A stretch of DNA of 64,000 nucleotides, taken from Cerrena zonata (lineage: Eukaryota; Basidiomycota; Agaricomycetes; Polyporales; Cerrenaceae). Under the pieces are notes generated by a model that was not told the origin of the DNA, did not search any database, and saw only the letters and a list, made by a program, of their open reading frames with translations. Position 1 is the first letter of the stretch. Each line of letters begins with the position of its first letter. The DNA lies in assembly GCA_038087015.1 (NCBI GenBank), contig JASBNA010000032.1, positions 1-64,000 of the forward strand. The letters are read 5' to 3'. The translations under genes and the position numbers were made by a program. Positions 35,336 to 46,708 of this stretch are shown here, piece after piece.

Positions 35336-37412
35336 AAACTTACACATAATAAAGATGAACATAGAGAAAACCCTACTTGACTTAGTAAAGTAAAATCATA
35401 GGACTCAGAGATATACAGTATTAGGTTATATGTATGCAAAGTGAAACACAATACTAGGTTGTATATATGCAACTAGAAAATTCAGTGATATATAAAGTTA
35501 GATTATACATATGCAACTAGAAGATTTAGAGATATATAGTATAAGTATATGCTGCCACCAGAGAAGTTAAACTGAAACCTCAATCAGTATCCAAATTGTG
35601 TATCAAAAATTTGCTGGACTATGATGGAAATCTAGTTGATATTGAAGACCAAATGAAAAAGTATCCTTAAGATTATTATTTTCTCTTTCTAGTATTGAAA
35701 GAGAGCAACTAGAGATAGTTGTATTTTTAAAGTGACCTCCAAATATCCTGCAAAATAAAAATATCATGCAGAAACATAGAAAAAGTAACAATACAATACA
35801 ATAAATGCAGAAGAACTACTTAGACACTACCTCACCACTATAGTTCTATTACCAGACAACAAGAGATTCAACAATATTTATTTTACAATCACCAACAAGT
35901 CTAATAAATCACAAGAATAACTAGGCTATGACAGTGTCTACCAGTATCAAAGTTTCCATACAACAGAAATTGATACTCAGATCCACATGAGTTGAATCTA
36001 ACAAGTCTTATACTCACAGACCCAAGTATTTATATTTTATGAGTATTTGTGAGTATTTATAGCTATGATCTATAGATCTAAGTAGAGTCACAAGTACCTA
36101 GATTTTAGCTACTTTTTTCCAAGTGCAAATATCAAAATTGTTATATAACAATAGAAGAAACTATTGATATAATTATTTTAATAATAATATCAATATATAT
36201 AGTGGTATAAAAGTATATTTCAAAGCTTTAAGACTAATAATATCTTAGATAGATTATTATAGAGCTCCAAATCATATTAGTTTATTGCTAAATATTTGCT
36301 ATAGTAGTCAGCATCTACTAACTAACTACTTATATACTATTTTATATTATTGTATTATAACTACTAGAGACAAATAAGTAAGATATTTATTATTACTATC
36401 CTTTTTATATTACTTTCTTATATAACTTCTAGTCATTAGGCTAATTTATTTAAACAATTTTATATTAGTTACCTTTTAGTCCTAAAAGTTAATATCTTTA
36501 ATGTTATCAATGATGGAAGGCTAATGCAATAAAAGAAATAGAGAGATACTAATATTCTACTCCAAACATACCTAGATATATAACAAAGAAAATAAGACTC
36601 TACTTTATAGTGCAGAGTATATACCCCACTTTTGATTTATACTAAAATAACTGAATATTAGATTGCAAATAGCTGCAATCAAAATGGCTTTAAAAGTAGT
36701 ATTCTTAAAATATATATTAACACTGATACTGTCATAAGTAGCTCAGTTATATATCACATTTAATATATATAAACTTTATATAATAAAATACACTAATAGC
36801 ATACTTAATAAATCCAACAGTGATAACATAAGTAACATTTCTATATAAACAATTGTCTCTAAAAGCAATCTAATATAGAAAGAAAAGATCTATCAATACA
36901 AACAGATTGTGAGAATAACTATATAGTATCAAAAATACTGAAAATGATCAAGTATTTATAATGTATGAAATATACAAAAAAGATAAAGATATATATACAA
37001 TATATTAAATATACATAAAGAATATTTGAAAAAATAAATTTTGGAACCCTATTTAAGATATATCTTTCTATAAGCCATCTTATAAATACTCATAAGTAAC
37101 TACATTATATCTCACCCATTCATATATGGATGTGGTTGTGGGACTATAAATGACTCACCAAAGGGACTCAGAATCTTCAGGAAGAAGTATCTCCATAGCA
37201 TTGTGGAAGTGAATAGCCCTAGCTTTGCAAGCTTAGGGCCCATTTGTTGTTCCTCCTCCTCTCTCAGTCAGTCAGAGAGTCCAGTCAGACAGTGTATTGC
37301 ATGCTATGCTTCATGGCCCAGCAACAAATTCATATTGAAGCCGCAGCACCAACTAGTTCCAAGAAAGTAATTCTATATCTATCAAAATCATCTAAACGTC
37401 ATGTCTACGGTA
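35336..37412. other. A+T-rich decayed DNA up to the gene-rich border
   Basis: A degenerate direct repeat of about 55 bp (TATATGCAACTAGAA type) lies at 35,405-35,550, just behind the gypsy remnant, where a 3' LTR region would be expected. No LTR boundary could be set. Base composition changes sharply between about 37,100 and 37,240. The last 170 bp are normal G+C and probably the 3' flank of the DUF1275 gene. Confidence 0.5.
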
Positions 37413-38453
37413 TTACTTGCCGGTTGATTTACCGGGCACAAACAGCCACCACAAAGCAATCAAGGCCCGAAGACCTGTACCAATACCCAAAGTACCAGCT
37501 GAGCCAATAGCTTCGATTAAAGCACGGCCGACGAAACCACCAACAAACAACGCAACGATAGCGATAATCTTGTGGTCGCGAGAGATGGTGTAACGGGGTT
37601 GGAATAGTTTAGGATCGGCCATTAGTTCACACCATACGGTAGTGAGAACGACTGAAAAAAGGAGACGATAGGATCAGTTCCCACTCCTGTCAGGGCATTA
37701 TAATAATTAGTACTCACCAGTCGTAGCAAACTGGGTATTCACCCGCTTGCCCATAATACCTTGCAAGCCTACACTCGCACTCATAAATCCAATCGTAACA
37801 AAAGTAAGGGCATTAGTCCAAGCAGGGTCGTCTCGCGCATCAGCTACACTCGGTTGACCGCTCTTCCAAAGTGTAAGAGCCGCGGCCATGGTGAGAAGGG
37901 CTTGGATGAGAGTTCCCAACGCCAACCATGCTCGCGATTTTGGACCCATCTTATCTCCGATACGACCTATCGCAGCCCCTGCATTAAATGTGAGGATGGA
38001 CGTGAGGGCTTGCTGGTCGGCGAGATGGAATGAGGTGTCCCTTGAGCCCGGTGATCCTTGGAACAGACGGGCGAGGGCAAGTGCCAACTGCAGGGGTGTC
38101 AGAAACTTCGCCTCGGGATTGAGATTGACGAAGGCATACCTGGACGGAGTTTCCGGTTTGGAAACCACACCATACAAAGATGGCACTAAACGAGACTACA
38201 TCACTGCGAAACGCGTCGGAAAAGTCAGTCCAAGTAGCAAAAAAACGAAAGATATAGGGGCGTACATGTAGCCAGTCATGAAACAATACGCCGCCAGAGG
38301 CAAAGTCGATCTTTCCGGGTCAACATCCCCCATAAGATGTGCTTTAGAAAAGATCGAAGTCGGACTCGTCCAGAGAGCACCATCGTACGAAGCTTCACTT
38401 CCGTTTGCAACGTGAGTAGGGAGCTGTTCCTTAGTTTCAGAAGAGGCGGCCAT
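37413..38453 (-). CDS. DUF1275 (YoaK-type) integral membrane protein
   Basis: Four exons (38266-38453, 38140-38203, 37718-38087, 37413-37651) with introns of 62, 52 and 66 nt join in phase to 286 residues, the usual length for fungal DUF1275 proteins. A short polar N-terminus is followed by PLAAYCFMTGYIDVVSFSAI and FVWCGFQTGN, then LALALARLF, DQQALTSILTFNAGAAIGRI, GFMSASVGLQGIMGKRVNTQ and a final hydrophobic GLRALIALWWLFVP. About six membrane helices are visible. The start is the first ATG of the exon and puts a typical polar lead of about 50 residues before the first helix. The family has no proven substrate and is thought to be a plasma-membrane transporter-like protein. It lies downstream of ATP-citrate lyase on the same strand. 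Confidence 0.9.
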
Positions 38454-39027
38454 CTTCGAGCTCAGAGCAAGAACCTTTGGGGGATGAGAGCAAAAGGGAG
38501 AGATCGCTCAAGGAAAGAAAGTGGTAGTGAGGATGGCATGATACTATATGGCGTCGAGGAAATTCTTGGCTACAGGTGGCTGGGACGGTGACCCGATCGG
38601 AGACAATCGGCTAGCCCGTTCTAATTCCACACACAAAAGATTTCAGACCTCGTACGAATCATCCCTTTACATCTTCTCACCATTCGCCCAAGATGGGTCA
38701 AGGCATGGCGATTATCTTGGCCTGAGAGTCGGACCATGACTCGATCACCTCAAATCGACAAACCACTAGCCGTAAGATCGTATCCGGCAATCTAGCACAC
38801 GTTCGAGACACTCCGGTGTATCGACGTTTAACTTTGTGTCCCGCTCAAACAGCGAGCCAAGCGTCCTCTTCACATCATCCCGCCAAGATATTAAAGAGTT
38901 CGAAAGCGAAAACAAAGCAGTCTATATGTCATTACAACTATCTACACAAAAAAGGTCCCGGATATGCGAGTTTCATTTGTACATTCAAAAAAACAATGGT
39001 AGCGTGAACAATCCATACACAAGCCTC
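38454..39027. other. Intergenic: 3' end of ATP-citrate lyase and promoter of the DUF1275 gene
   Basis: 574 bp between two reverse-strand genes. The only ORFs are short antisense readings. No TATA box is obvious. Confidence 0.6.
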
Positions 39028-42000
39028 TTAGATCTTGCCCAACACCCTTGGTTGCGAGACGTCGGCCATGTTGATGAAGATATCGTCGGCGGGGTGGCGG
39101 TAGAGAGGAGCACGGAGACGTTTCTGATCGAGATGGTGTCCAATGAAACCAATCGAACGGCCAAGAACGAAGAGACCATTGAGGGTACCAATCTATTCAA
39201 TCGAGATAAGTATCTTTCCATCTAACGGAATGTCCAAGGAAAATGACTTGCCTTAATGTACTCATCAGCCTCTTCAGCGGTGAAGGCTCCGCTGTCTCGC
39301 AGAAGATCGACGAAACAAACGGCAATGCAACCGTCGACGTTCAGGATAAGCTACGCAACAAGTCAATCACAAATTCCAAGACCCAAGAGGATACGTAAGT
39401 TCACTTACAGTGTCCTTCTTGGAAGTGGTCACCTTCTCGACGGCAAGAGCATAATCGAGAAGACTGTGGCTTGGGAAGTTCTTGTGGACGTATTCCTTGA
39501 CAAGCTCGACACGGAGATCAGGGTTGTTTACGCTCTTGATCTTGTGACCAATACCCGAGACTACACAAAATTAAAAATTCATTAACCATCACGCTCCGCC
39601 AAGAAAAAGCAATTAAAAAACACATACTAAGCTTGTTAGCCTTCCTGCAGCTATCAACGAACTCACGAGGAGTCAACCCAGTATCCCTAGCATTCGAGAA
39701 CATCGAAGCAGCCTCATCAAGGGCACCACCGAATCGGCTACCAATAGTAAGCAAACCCGACGCCAGCGACGAAATAAGATCTTTGCCAGCACGAGTAGCA
39801 ACAATGGTGTTCATAGCACCCGAAACGGCAGGACCGTGATCGGCGGTAAGCATGAGGACCATCTCGATGAACTTGGTAGCCCATGGCGGGAGACGTCTCT
39901 TGAACCAAAGCAAGGAGACGACACCACCGATCCCGATATCATCCTTGAAGACTTCCGAGATACGCATACCGGCGTAAAGAAGCTCTTGGCCACGCTCGTC
40001 GGAAATGGTGGAGATGAAAGCAGCAGGCTTTCGGATGAGACCGAGCTCCTGGGCCCACTTGTAGTCCATAGGGATGACAGGAGGGTCACGCTCAGGCTTA
40101 GGTACAATAGAGCCATTAGAAACCAATCGCTCGTAAGTCTCCTTGAGGACTTGAGGAAGGTCTTCGAAAGTATCGGGAACGATGAATCCAGCAGCCCGCA
40201 TAGCAGAGTTCTTAGCATCCGCAGTCTCCGAATCCGAGTTAGCCATACTGCCCGCATGACCAAACTGAACCTCGGTAGTGAACATCTTGGCACAAGTACC
40301 AATAGCCCAAGCGACAATAGGCTTCTTGATGATACCCTTCTTGACAGCCTCGACGACACGGTATTCTTCAACACCACCAACTTCACCGAGAAGGACGAGC
40401 ATTTTGCAGTTAGGGTCAGCCTCGTAACGGAGGAGATGGTCGATGAAGGTGGATCCGGGGTAACGGTCACCACCGATGGCGATACCCTCATAGGTACCGT
40501 TGGTGACGAGGGAAAGGATGTTGTTGAGCTCGTTGGACATACCACCGGACTTGGAGACATAGCCGACTGAACCAGCACGGTAGAGCTTCGAAGCAATGAT
40601 GTTGTCCATCATACTACATAATTTCATGAGTATCCCCATAAACAAACAAAAAACAAAACCAATACTGACCCTCCAGAGTTACCAATACGGAAGCATCCAG
40701 GCTTGATACCACCAACAGTAGCAGGACCAATAATGAGAACGTTCTGCTTCTTGGCCAAATGCAAGATCTCACGAGCGTGCCTCTCAGGAACACCCTCAGC
40801 AATTATAGCAATGCTTCGGATCTGCTCGAACCTCAAGATATCCAAAGTGGACGAGTACACACTACGCGACGAGGCAAAGTTGACAACGACATCGACTTCG
40901 GGGTGCTTCTTGACGGCCTCCTCGACGCTGGTGTAAACAGGGAGAAGAGTCTCCTTTGTTCCCCAGTAGAACTTCTGAATGTGGTGTCCACCGAAGGGGT
41001 AGATCATAGCAGCGACGGAAGGTGCTTGACGACCACATGAGTAGTCAAAGTCGAGCATACCCTGGATAGCACGAGGTTGAAGACCAAAGACGAACGAACG
41101 AGTAGCATCATCAAAGGGCCTAAACCACGGGCGCGTAGAGGACTTGGAAGTGTCGAAGTGAATGATTTGGTCATTGGGCTGGGTACGCTCACCGTCAGGG
41201 CCAATAGCACCGACGGGACGTTCCTCAGCAGGAGGAGTGACAGCAGAAGCCTTAGGAGATCCAGGGACAGCAGGTGTAGGAGGGATGGAGTGGATAGCGT
41301 TCTTGGGCTTGGCCTGGACACCAAGAGCGAGGGGGACGATCTCAGTAATGTGAGTGTCGGGACCGTAAACCCTGATGGGGACACCGAGGGACTCTCCCAA
41401 GAGACGCATGGCCTTGAGACCTTCTTGGTAGTTGGGGCCACCACGACGAACGTAGATGCGGACACTGTGGGCAATGAGAGGGGCCTTGTACTCCTTCAAT
41501 GCGCGAATGATACCCTTGAAGGTAGCAGCGACGTTGGTGAAGTTTGCAATACCACCACCGATGATGAGGATTTTGCCCTCGGGGTGAGGAGTTCCACGGG
41601 TGATGAGGTCGACTAGATAACATTATTAATCACTATATGCTAGCGAACGAGAATGATAACTTACTGATAGTCTTGGCGTACTCGTAGGTCTGTCCCTCAG
41701 TGGGAGCACCAGAGTATTCACCATAGTTGGCGAGCTCATGAGCAAATCCATGAGCAGCAATAGCATCAGAGTATACGACGGAAGCACCACCACCAGCAAC
41801 CATGGTCCAGATACGACCCTCGGGGTTGAGGACAGTAAGCTTGAGGGAAGCACCAGTAGAACCATCGAGCTTCTGGATGTATGCTTCCTCCTTGGTCAAA
41901 TCACGACCGAAAGGAGCTGGCCAAACCTATAAACCATGATCAGGACACGAAATAAACTTGTCGAGTTGCGCTTACCATCGGGGGACCACGGTCAGCAGAA

Positions 42001-43202
42001 ACGGACTTTCCCTTGCTAGTGGTAGCTGAGCCCGAATCGTAGACAGTCAAGTCACGAGCGACAGCCCACTTGGGTCCACAAAGGGACTCTGCGGTCTGGT
42101 CGAGCTTGGCAGCCATATCGAGGTAGTGAATGGAGGGTTGACCGCCGTTGACGCCATCGAGGACAACCAACGGGTTAATCTCGAGGTAAGCAAAGTGGAG
42201 GTCGACGTAGACAGAGTAGAGACGGATGAGGAAATCGGTGAGGGTGTCCTTCTTGGCAGCGGGGACGTGTGGGAGGAGAGTGGAAGCAACGGTTTCACGT
42301 GCAGGGAAAGGCTCACCAACAGGGATGTTGAGGGTGAGAGCCTTGGCGTCGACATCACCGATATCGACACCACCTTCGTGAGTGAAGAGGATAGAGTCAC
42401 CCTCACGAGAGGAGGTGATGCAAACGTAGTATTCGGTGTCGGAAGGGTGGGGGAGGAGGGGCTCGACGATGAAGTTGTTGAGCGTTCCGGTGACAGATTC
42501 GACCTGGAGAACCAAGCGAACGGTTAGATGTTGTGTAAATGGGATTCACAAGCCAGGGAAGATGACAAAATGAGATAAAAGAGAATCACGTGAGGGGATT
42601 AGCGAGAACGCGTAGAAGACGCGTTGCGCGCCATGAGGAAAACGCGCTTCATTAAGGAAAAGAGTGAGAGTATATGCGCCATTGGCGTAATCGAGCACAT
42701 GCCGTCCGCAAGGCATTATGTGAAGAGAAACGGAAGGATGAGACAATGGAGATGTCGATTGCGATAACCAAAGAACGAGAGCAAGAGTGGGGGACCAGAG
42801 CAGTCGGGAGGGGAACGTACCTTCTGGGGCTTTCCAGCCCTCTGGCTGATCCATTCCTTTGCTTCGTCCCAGGTCTTGTTGAGGGCAAGCAAACCGGCCT
42901 TGCCACGACGCTTGATAAGTTGGTCGGGCTTTGCTACGAGTTTGGTGTTGAAGACCCATCCCGGGAGCTGCGAGTCAGGGGTGATGGTGTTTGTCTCGGG
43001 ATCCCATGAGATCTGAGCGACCTTGGGGGATGGGAAGGAGAGCTTTGTCTTGATCTGCGCATTTTGATCTACGGGAGGTGCGCGCTCGAGCCAGTATGCA
43101 AGCAAGAGCTTTGCATCGTACTCCCTGATGGCTGTGTATGGATGTTTGTGAGCTGATAGTGGAGGAGAGTATTCGGGGAAATGACCTACGCTTTGCGGAC
43201 AT
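39028..43202 (-). CDS. ATP-citrate lyase (single fused chain)
   Basis: The enzyme makes cytosolic acetyl-CoA and oxaloacetate from citrate, ATP and CoA. Nine exons: 43190-43202, 42821-43131, 41976-42503, 41665-41926, 40670-41612, 39628-40613, 39409-39560, 39252-39350 and 39028-39192. They give 3,459 nt, 1,152 residues. Exon 1 encodes only MSAK and one base; exon 2 resumes [19 protein letters not shown]. Residues 1-250 are ATP-grasp-like ([20 protein letters not shown]), followed by the citrate-binding part ([33 protein letters not shown]). Next come the CoA ligase part ([32 protein letters not shown]) and the phospho-histidine site [14 protein letters not shown], His near residue 805. The citrate-synthase-like end includes [14 protein letters not shown] and [15 protein letters not shown]. 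One intron is GC-AG. A fused chain is usual in basidiomycetes and animals. Confidence 0.97.
39193..39251 (-). other. GC-AG intron of ATP-citrate lyase
   Basis: Exon 8 ends ATTAAG and the intron begins GCAAGT; the acceptor is GAATAG before ATTGGTACC. Joining these keeps the conserved [15 protein letters not shown] reading. The only nearby GT would change the frame. AAG|GCAAGT is the standard strong context of functional GC donors. Confidence 0.85.
42504..42820 (-). other. Unusually long (317-nt) second intron of ATP-citrate lyase
   Basis: Donor GTACGT after KPQK, acceptor TCTCCAG before [10 protein letters not shown]. All other introns of the gene are 49-67 nt. Nothing coding is seen inside it. 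It may hold a regulatory or ncRNA element, but I see no specific motif. Confidence 0.7.
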
Positions 43203-43563
43203 TTTTGTGCGGGAGGAGGAAGGAAAAGAAACGGAAGATGAGCAGGAGTCGGATGGGGAATGGGCTGGGGGTATTTATGTGGCGCGAGGAGGGTGGCCTC
43301 ACTCTTTGGAAAGTAAATAAAAATGAGAGAAATGAGCTCAGCCAGGCCTTGGGGGGAGCACAGGCGCCTCTCTGGCCAATCACATTCGCTCCCCCAACAT
43401 TCCCACAACACCGGAAAATGAAATGTGTTTTATTCAACATAGACTCGTTCCATAAGCAAATAATGAGTGGCAAGCATTGCAATGCATCAGCTCGGGCTAG
43501 TACTGTAAGGTGGTATCGGTATCCAAATAGATCGTCCCTCATAAATCCCAATCGCACCACATC
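43203..43563 (-). promoter_or_regulatory. Promoter of ATP-citrate lyase
   Basis: 361 bp lie between the ATG of ATP-citrate lyase and the stop of the upstream gene. On the reverse strand a TATA-like CATAAATA lies at 43272-43279, about 70 bp before the ATG. A CCAAT box (in GGCCAATCAC) lies at 43376-43380 on the + strand, about 175 bp before it. Spacing suits a fungal core promoter; functional status is inferred. Confidence 0.45.
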
Positions 43564-44802
43564 CTAGCAGATCACACATCCACATCCGCTGCACCCTGCC
43601 TCGTCGTCCTCGCTCTCTTCGTCCATGTGTCCCTCTCCGTCTGATCGCGTCCGTCGCCGCCGTCCCTTCTTCTTCGGTGCGTCGTCCTCGCCTGCAGGCG
43701 CATATGCCCGTACCGATAAATGCACAATCGTCGACGTCTGCGGCGTCGCTGATTGTTCGCTCGAAGGTATATACGTTGGAAACCCAATTTCTACCCAATT
43801 TCAAACATGCCATAATTAGCACCTCGCACTTCCATAAATAGCAGAGCAGCATCTGAAAACGCACTTGACAATGTATCCTCACCCTGTAACACCTTGCCAA
43901 GATAGAGAATGCGTATATACGATGGCCCAGGTGGTCGTTCGTCCTGCCATTCTGATGGGACCCGTCGAATAATCAAATGGCACCATCCACCACCAATCAC
44001 GATCAGTAGACAATAACCCACGGGTGAGAGAGCACGTCAACATAAGAGATAGAGACAAAAGATAGAAACAAGCAATGGAAGACAGAATATTACGGTTTCT
44101 CGTGGTCAGCAAAACATCCAAGACAGCAATACAGGATACATACTAACCATTCGGCCACCCATTCCACGCCAACTCTTTCACCCTCCCAATCGTCGTCTCA
44201 TGGTCAAACGACATGGTCTTTCTCTTTCCAGACACCAGCAAGAATGTTAACGACACTTGAGGAATCGCTGGCTCTTCAACTTGTGTAGGCTCGGCATCGG
44301 GTCCTGTCTCGTCTTCCACCTCGACATCATCGTTTACGGACTATAAACAAACATTCCATCTCAGCAATCCATAACAAGCATAACAGCCAAAACAACCACT
44401 CACCTCCCCCGGATTAGCCGACAAATCAACACGAGTATGTGACGTCCTAGCAGAAGGCGACATGACCGAAAAGTCACCCGGCCTCAAGCTCAACACACTC
44501 TGGTCCAAAAGGTGTTGTGACCCCAAGCCATCCGTATCGATGACAGCGGTTGGTACAACCTCGGACGGTGTGGGTGGAGATGTGACGACCAAAGGGGTAA
44601 CGTCACTAGCCGGAGGGTCAGAAGGGATTGTAGCAGAGCCTTGAGTTTGCGGCGAGGCAGCTGCTTGTTGATCGTGATGCGGGGTAGCGTCTGAGGAGGT
44701 TGTGGTGTCTGGTCTTACGACAAGATTCGAGCTCGTGTTGCCAGCAGGCGCCGCGGGTGTGGATGCAGATGGTTCTTCACTCATTACCTTTACCTTGGCC
44801 AC
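43564..44802 (-). CDS. UBL3-like membrane-anchored ubiquitin-fold protein
   Basis: Four exons (44404-44802, 44148-44340, 43865-43951, 43564-43790) join in phase to 301 residues. The first about 150 residues are a Ser/Thr/Pro-rich, disordered region. The ubiquitin fold follows: SLTFLLVSGKRKTMSFDHET, TIGRVKELAWNGWPNEW, then PSYIRILYLGKVLQGEDTLS, KIGFPTYIP and TIVHLSVRAYAP. This matches animal UBL3 and plant MUB proteins (LILVSGK..., NWP-DW, ILRLIYQGR-L). The tail is lysine/arginine-rich, then acidic, and ends GCSGCGCVIC, a CaaX box (CVIC) with extra cysteines fit for prenylation and palmitoylation. UBL3 family proteins sit at the plasma membrane and bind E2 enzymes or sort cargo. The start may be 44802 or the ATG at 44784. 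Intron 3 in the middle of the fold is 196 nt. Confidence 0.88.
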
Positions 44803-46062
44803 CTATACAATGTCTGTCTATTGCGATATATCGGAATGCTAGAAACTGTGGATTCGGAATCGGAGTACGGATGTTAAGGGGCTTGAGCCTTCGACAGTTG
44901 ACAGTAAGGTGGGTGAAGAAGGGAGGACAAGGAAAGGGGAGTGAGGGGAGACGAGTGGAGCTGGGATGAGAAGAAGAGACAAGGCTTAGCGAGGAGAAAA
45001 AAAGGCGAAAAGAAGAGCCAGATGGGACAGGAGGAGTTAAAGTGTCAGCTAGTGTGACGGTGAGACTGACAAGAGCGGAGAGCGAGCCAGGCCTCGGACG
45101 GTCGTCGAGCAAAAGGAGGTCGTTTGAAGACACAGCTGACAACGTACTAGCACTAGACAAGGCTCATGCATACATAGACCCCAAAGCCTTGAATATAGTG
45201 GAACAAATCGTCGCTGGCACTGGCTAGTAGCACCGAGAGACCCAATGAAGTGATCGGGCGCACACCCCTCCTGCTCTATATAAGGTCGACCCAAGCAGCC
45301 TTCTCGCTCTCATTCAATCAAACCAATCAATACATTCAATCCCAAGGGGGCTCCACGGTCTATCCATTTCCGATGGAAGGAAAATAAGCACTGTGTGGGG
45401 TTGAAATATGCCTATGCGAGGGCATGCGAATTATAGGCGTATCAATTCAGAATTGAGATGAGAACCGCGGGAACCCGCACAACCTCTAGGTATAAATGGC
45501 AAAATGTGGCAATCGTATTTAGCACTTCCTTCATGCTAACGTATATTTGGCATTCGGACGACCCCAGGAGTCGAAAAGAAGCCAGGTTGTGATATTATGG
45601 TGCCGACCGCTGAGAACGATATTTCTAAGTATACAAGAGATGCATGGATTGAGGCCGATGGAAACACTGAAGAATGGAGATGGTCAAGATGGCCGTCGGA
45701 GTAAAAGAAAATGATGTGATGCGGCGATTGGAGAAAGGAAATTGAAATACTACATATTAGATATAAGACAAGGTTAAAAGCGATACAAAGCGGCAGTCCA
45801 TACAAACTGCTGCTAGAATCCAAATTGAAACATCGTACACCATGCTGGTATTGATACTGACACACTGTCCCTTGGGTTCTCCTCATCAAAGCCCATATTC
45901 ACACGAGATACCACCTTCCCTCCTGCAATCAGTCGCTAAACAGTTAGGACCATCCTAGCCCCTCACGCTACCCTCTACCTCCCAACCAACGCACTAACCC
46001 ACAAATCACACGACATCACACTCCACTCCCAAACCCAATCACCAACCAAAAAACAAAGCACC
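44803..46062. other. Intergenic: UBL3-like promoter and RAD6 3' flank
   Basis: No gene is supported. A TATATAAG (45278-45285) also reads CTTATATA on the reverse strand, some 480 bp before the UBL3-like start. It could serve as its TATA box with a long leader. A forward-strand use would lead only to an ATG with four codons near 45,374. ORFs at 45042-45227 and 45536-45889 show no protein-like features. Confidence 0.5.
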
Positions 46063-46708
46063 TCACGACGCATTCCCATCCTCCCCATCCTCCTTCATCT
46101 TCTCCTGTTCATCAGGATCCAACCAACTCTCCTCAACCGTCGCCCTCACCCTCCTAACATACTCCTTCATATTCTCCCTATACAACTGCGCCGCCTCCGC
46201 ATTCGCCGGACTATTCGGGTTCGGATCATGCAACAGACTTTGGATCGAGGTGAGGATGGCAGCAACATCGTAGGTAGGTGACCATCGATTTTGGAGGATA
46301 TCAAGACAGAGTTCGCCGTTGGCGTAGACGTTGGGGTGGAACATGCGAGAGAGGAATTTGACGGTGGGCGGTTTGGTCGGGTAGGATTCGTCAAAGGTGA
46401 GGATCAGTTTGAAGGTGCCGTCTTCGAATGGTGTGTCGGCTACGAGAAGTTAGGTGCGTGAGTAATTTTACGTGTAAGGGATTGGGAGTGGGGGAAATGG
46501 ATGTTAGGTTTGAGCTCACCTGGTCCAAATATCACGGCATTCCATAACATGATGTTGTCTGGGCATGGGCTGCCTGAGACACCACCGGGAGGATCGGTGG
46601 AGAGTCGTTTAAAGTCACGAATCAGACGACGACGACAGTTGGTAGACTATACCGCGAGTAAGCTTCAACTAACGAGTTCAAAGCTATTGCACAAGAACTA
46701 CCTACCAT
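46063..46708 (-). CDS. RAD6: Ubiquitin-conjugating enzyme E2, RAD6/UBC2 type
   Basis: Three exons (46706-46708, 46520-46646, 46063-46439; introns 59 and 80 nt) give 168 residues; yeast Rad6 has 172. The first coding exon is the ATG alone. The protein begins [20 protein letters not shown] and carries [55 protein letters not shown] and a final [14 protein letters not shown]. The active-site cysteine in GELCLD is residue 88, as in yeast. A C-terminal acidic tail ([13 protein letters not shown]) is kept, as in the yeast enzyme. Rad6 works with RING ligases (Rad18, Bre1, Ubr1) in PCNA and histone H2B ubiquitylation and in N-end-rule degradation. Identity is close to certain. Confidence 0.97.

Noticed and set aside
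39811..41616. Long overlapping ORFs on both strands inside the ATP-citrate lyase gene (for example 39836-40570 + and 39811-40596 -)
   Set aside because: They are other-frame shadows of a strongly biased, conserved coding sequence and carry low-complexity Ser/Val/Asp-rich readings.
45374..45388. ATG behind a TATATAAG and CT-rich leader on + strand
   Set aside because: The frame stops after four codons and no spliced continuation is visible.
44404..46063. Functional pairing of RAD6 and the UBL3-like gene as a ubiquitin gene cluster
   Set aside because: They are separated by 1.26 kb, have separate promoters, and adjacency alone does not support a shared system in a fungus.
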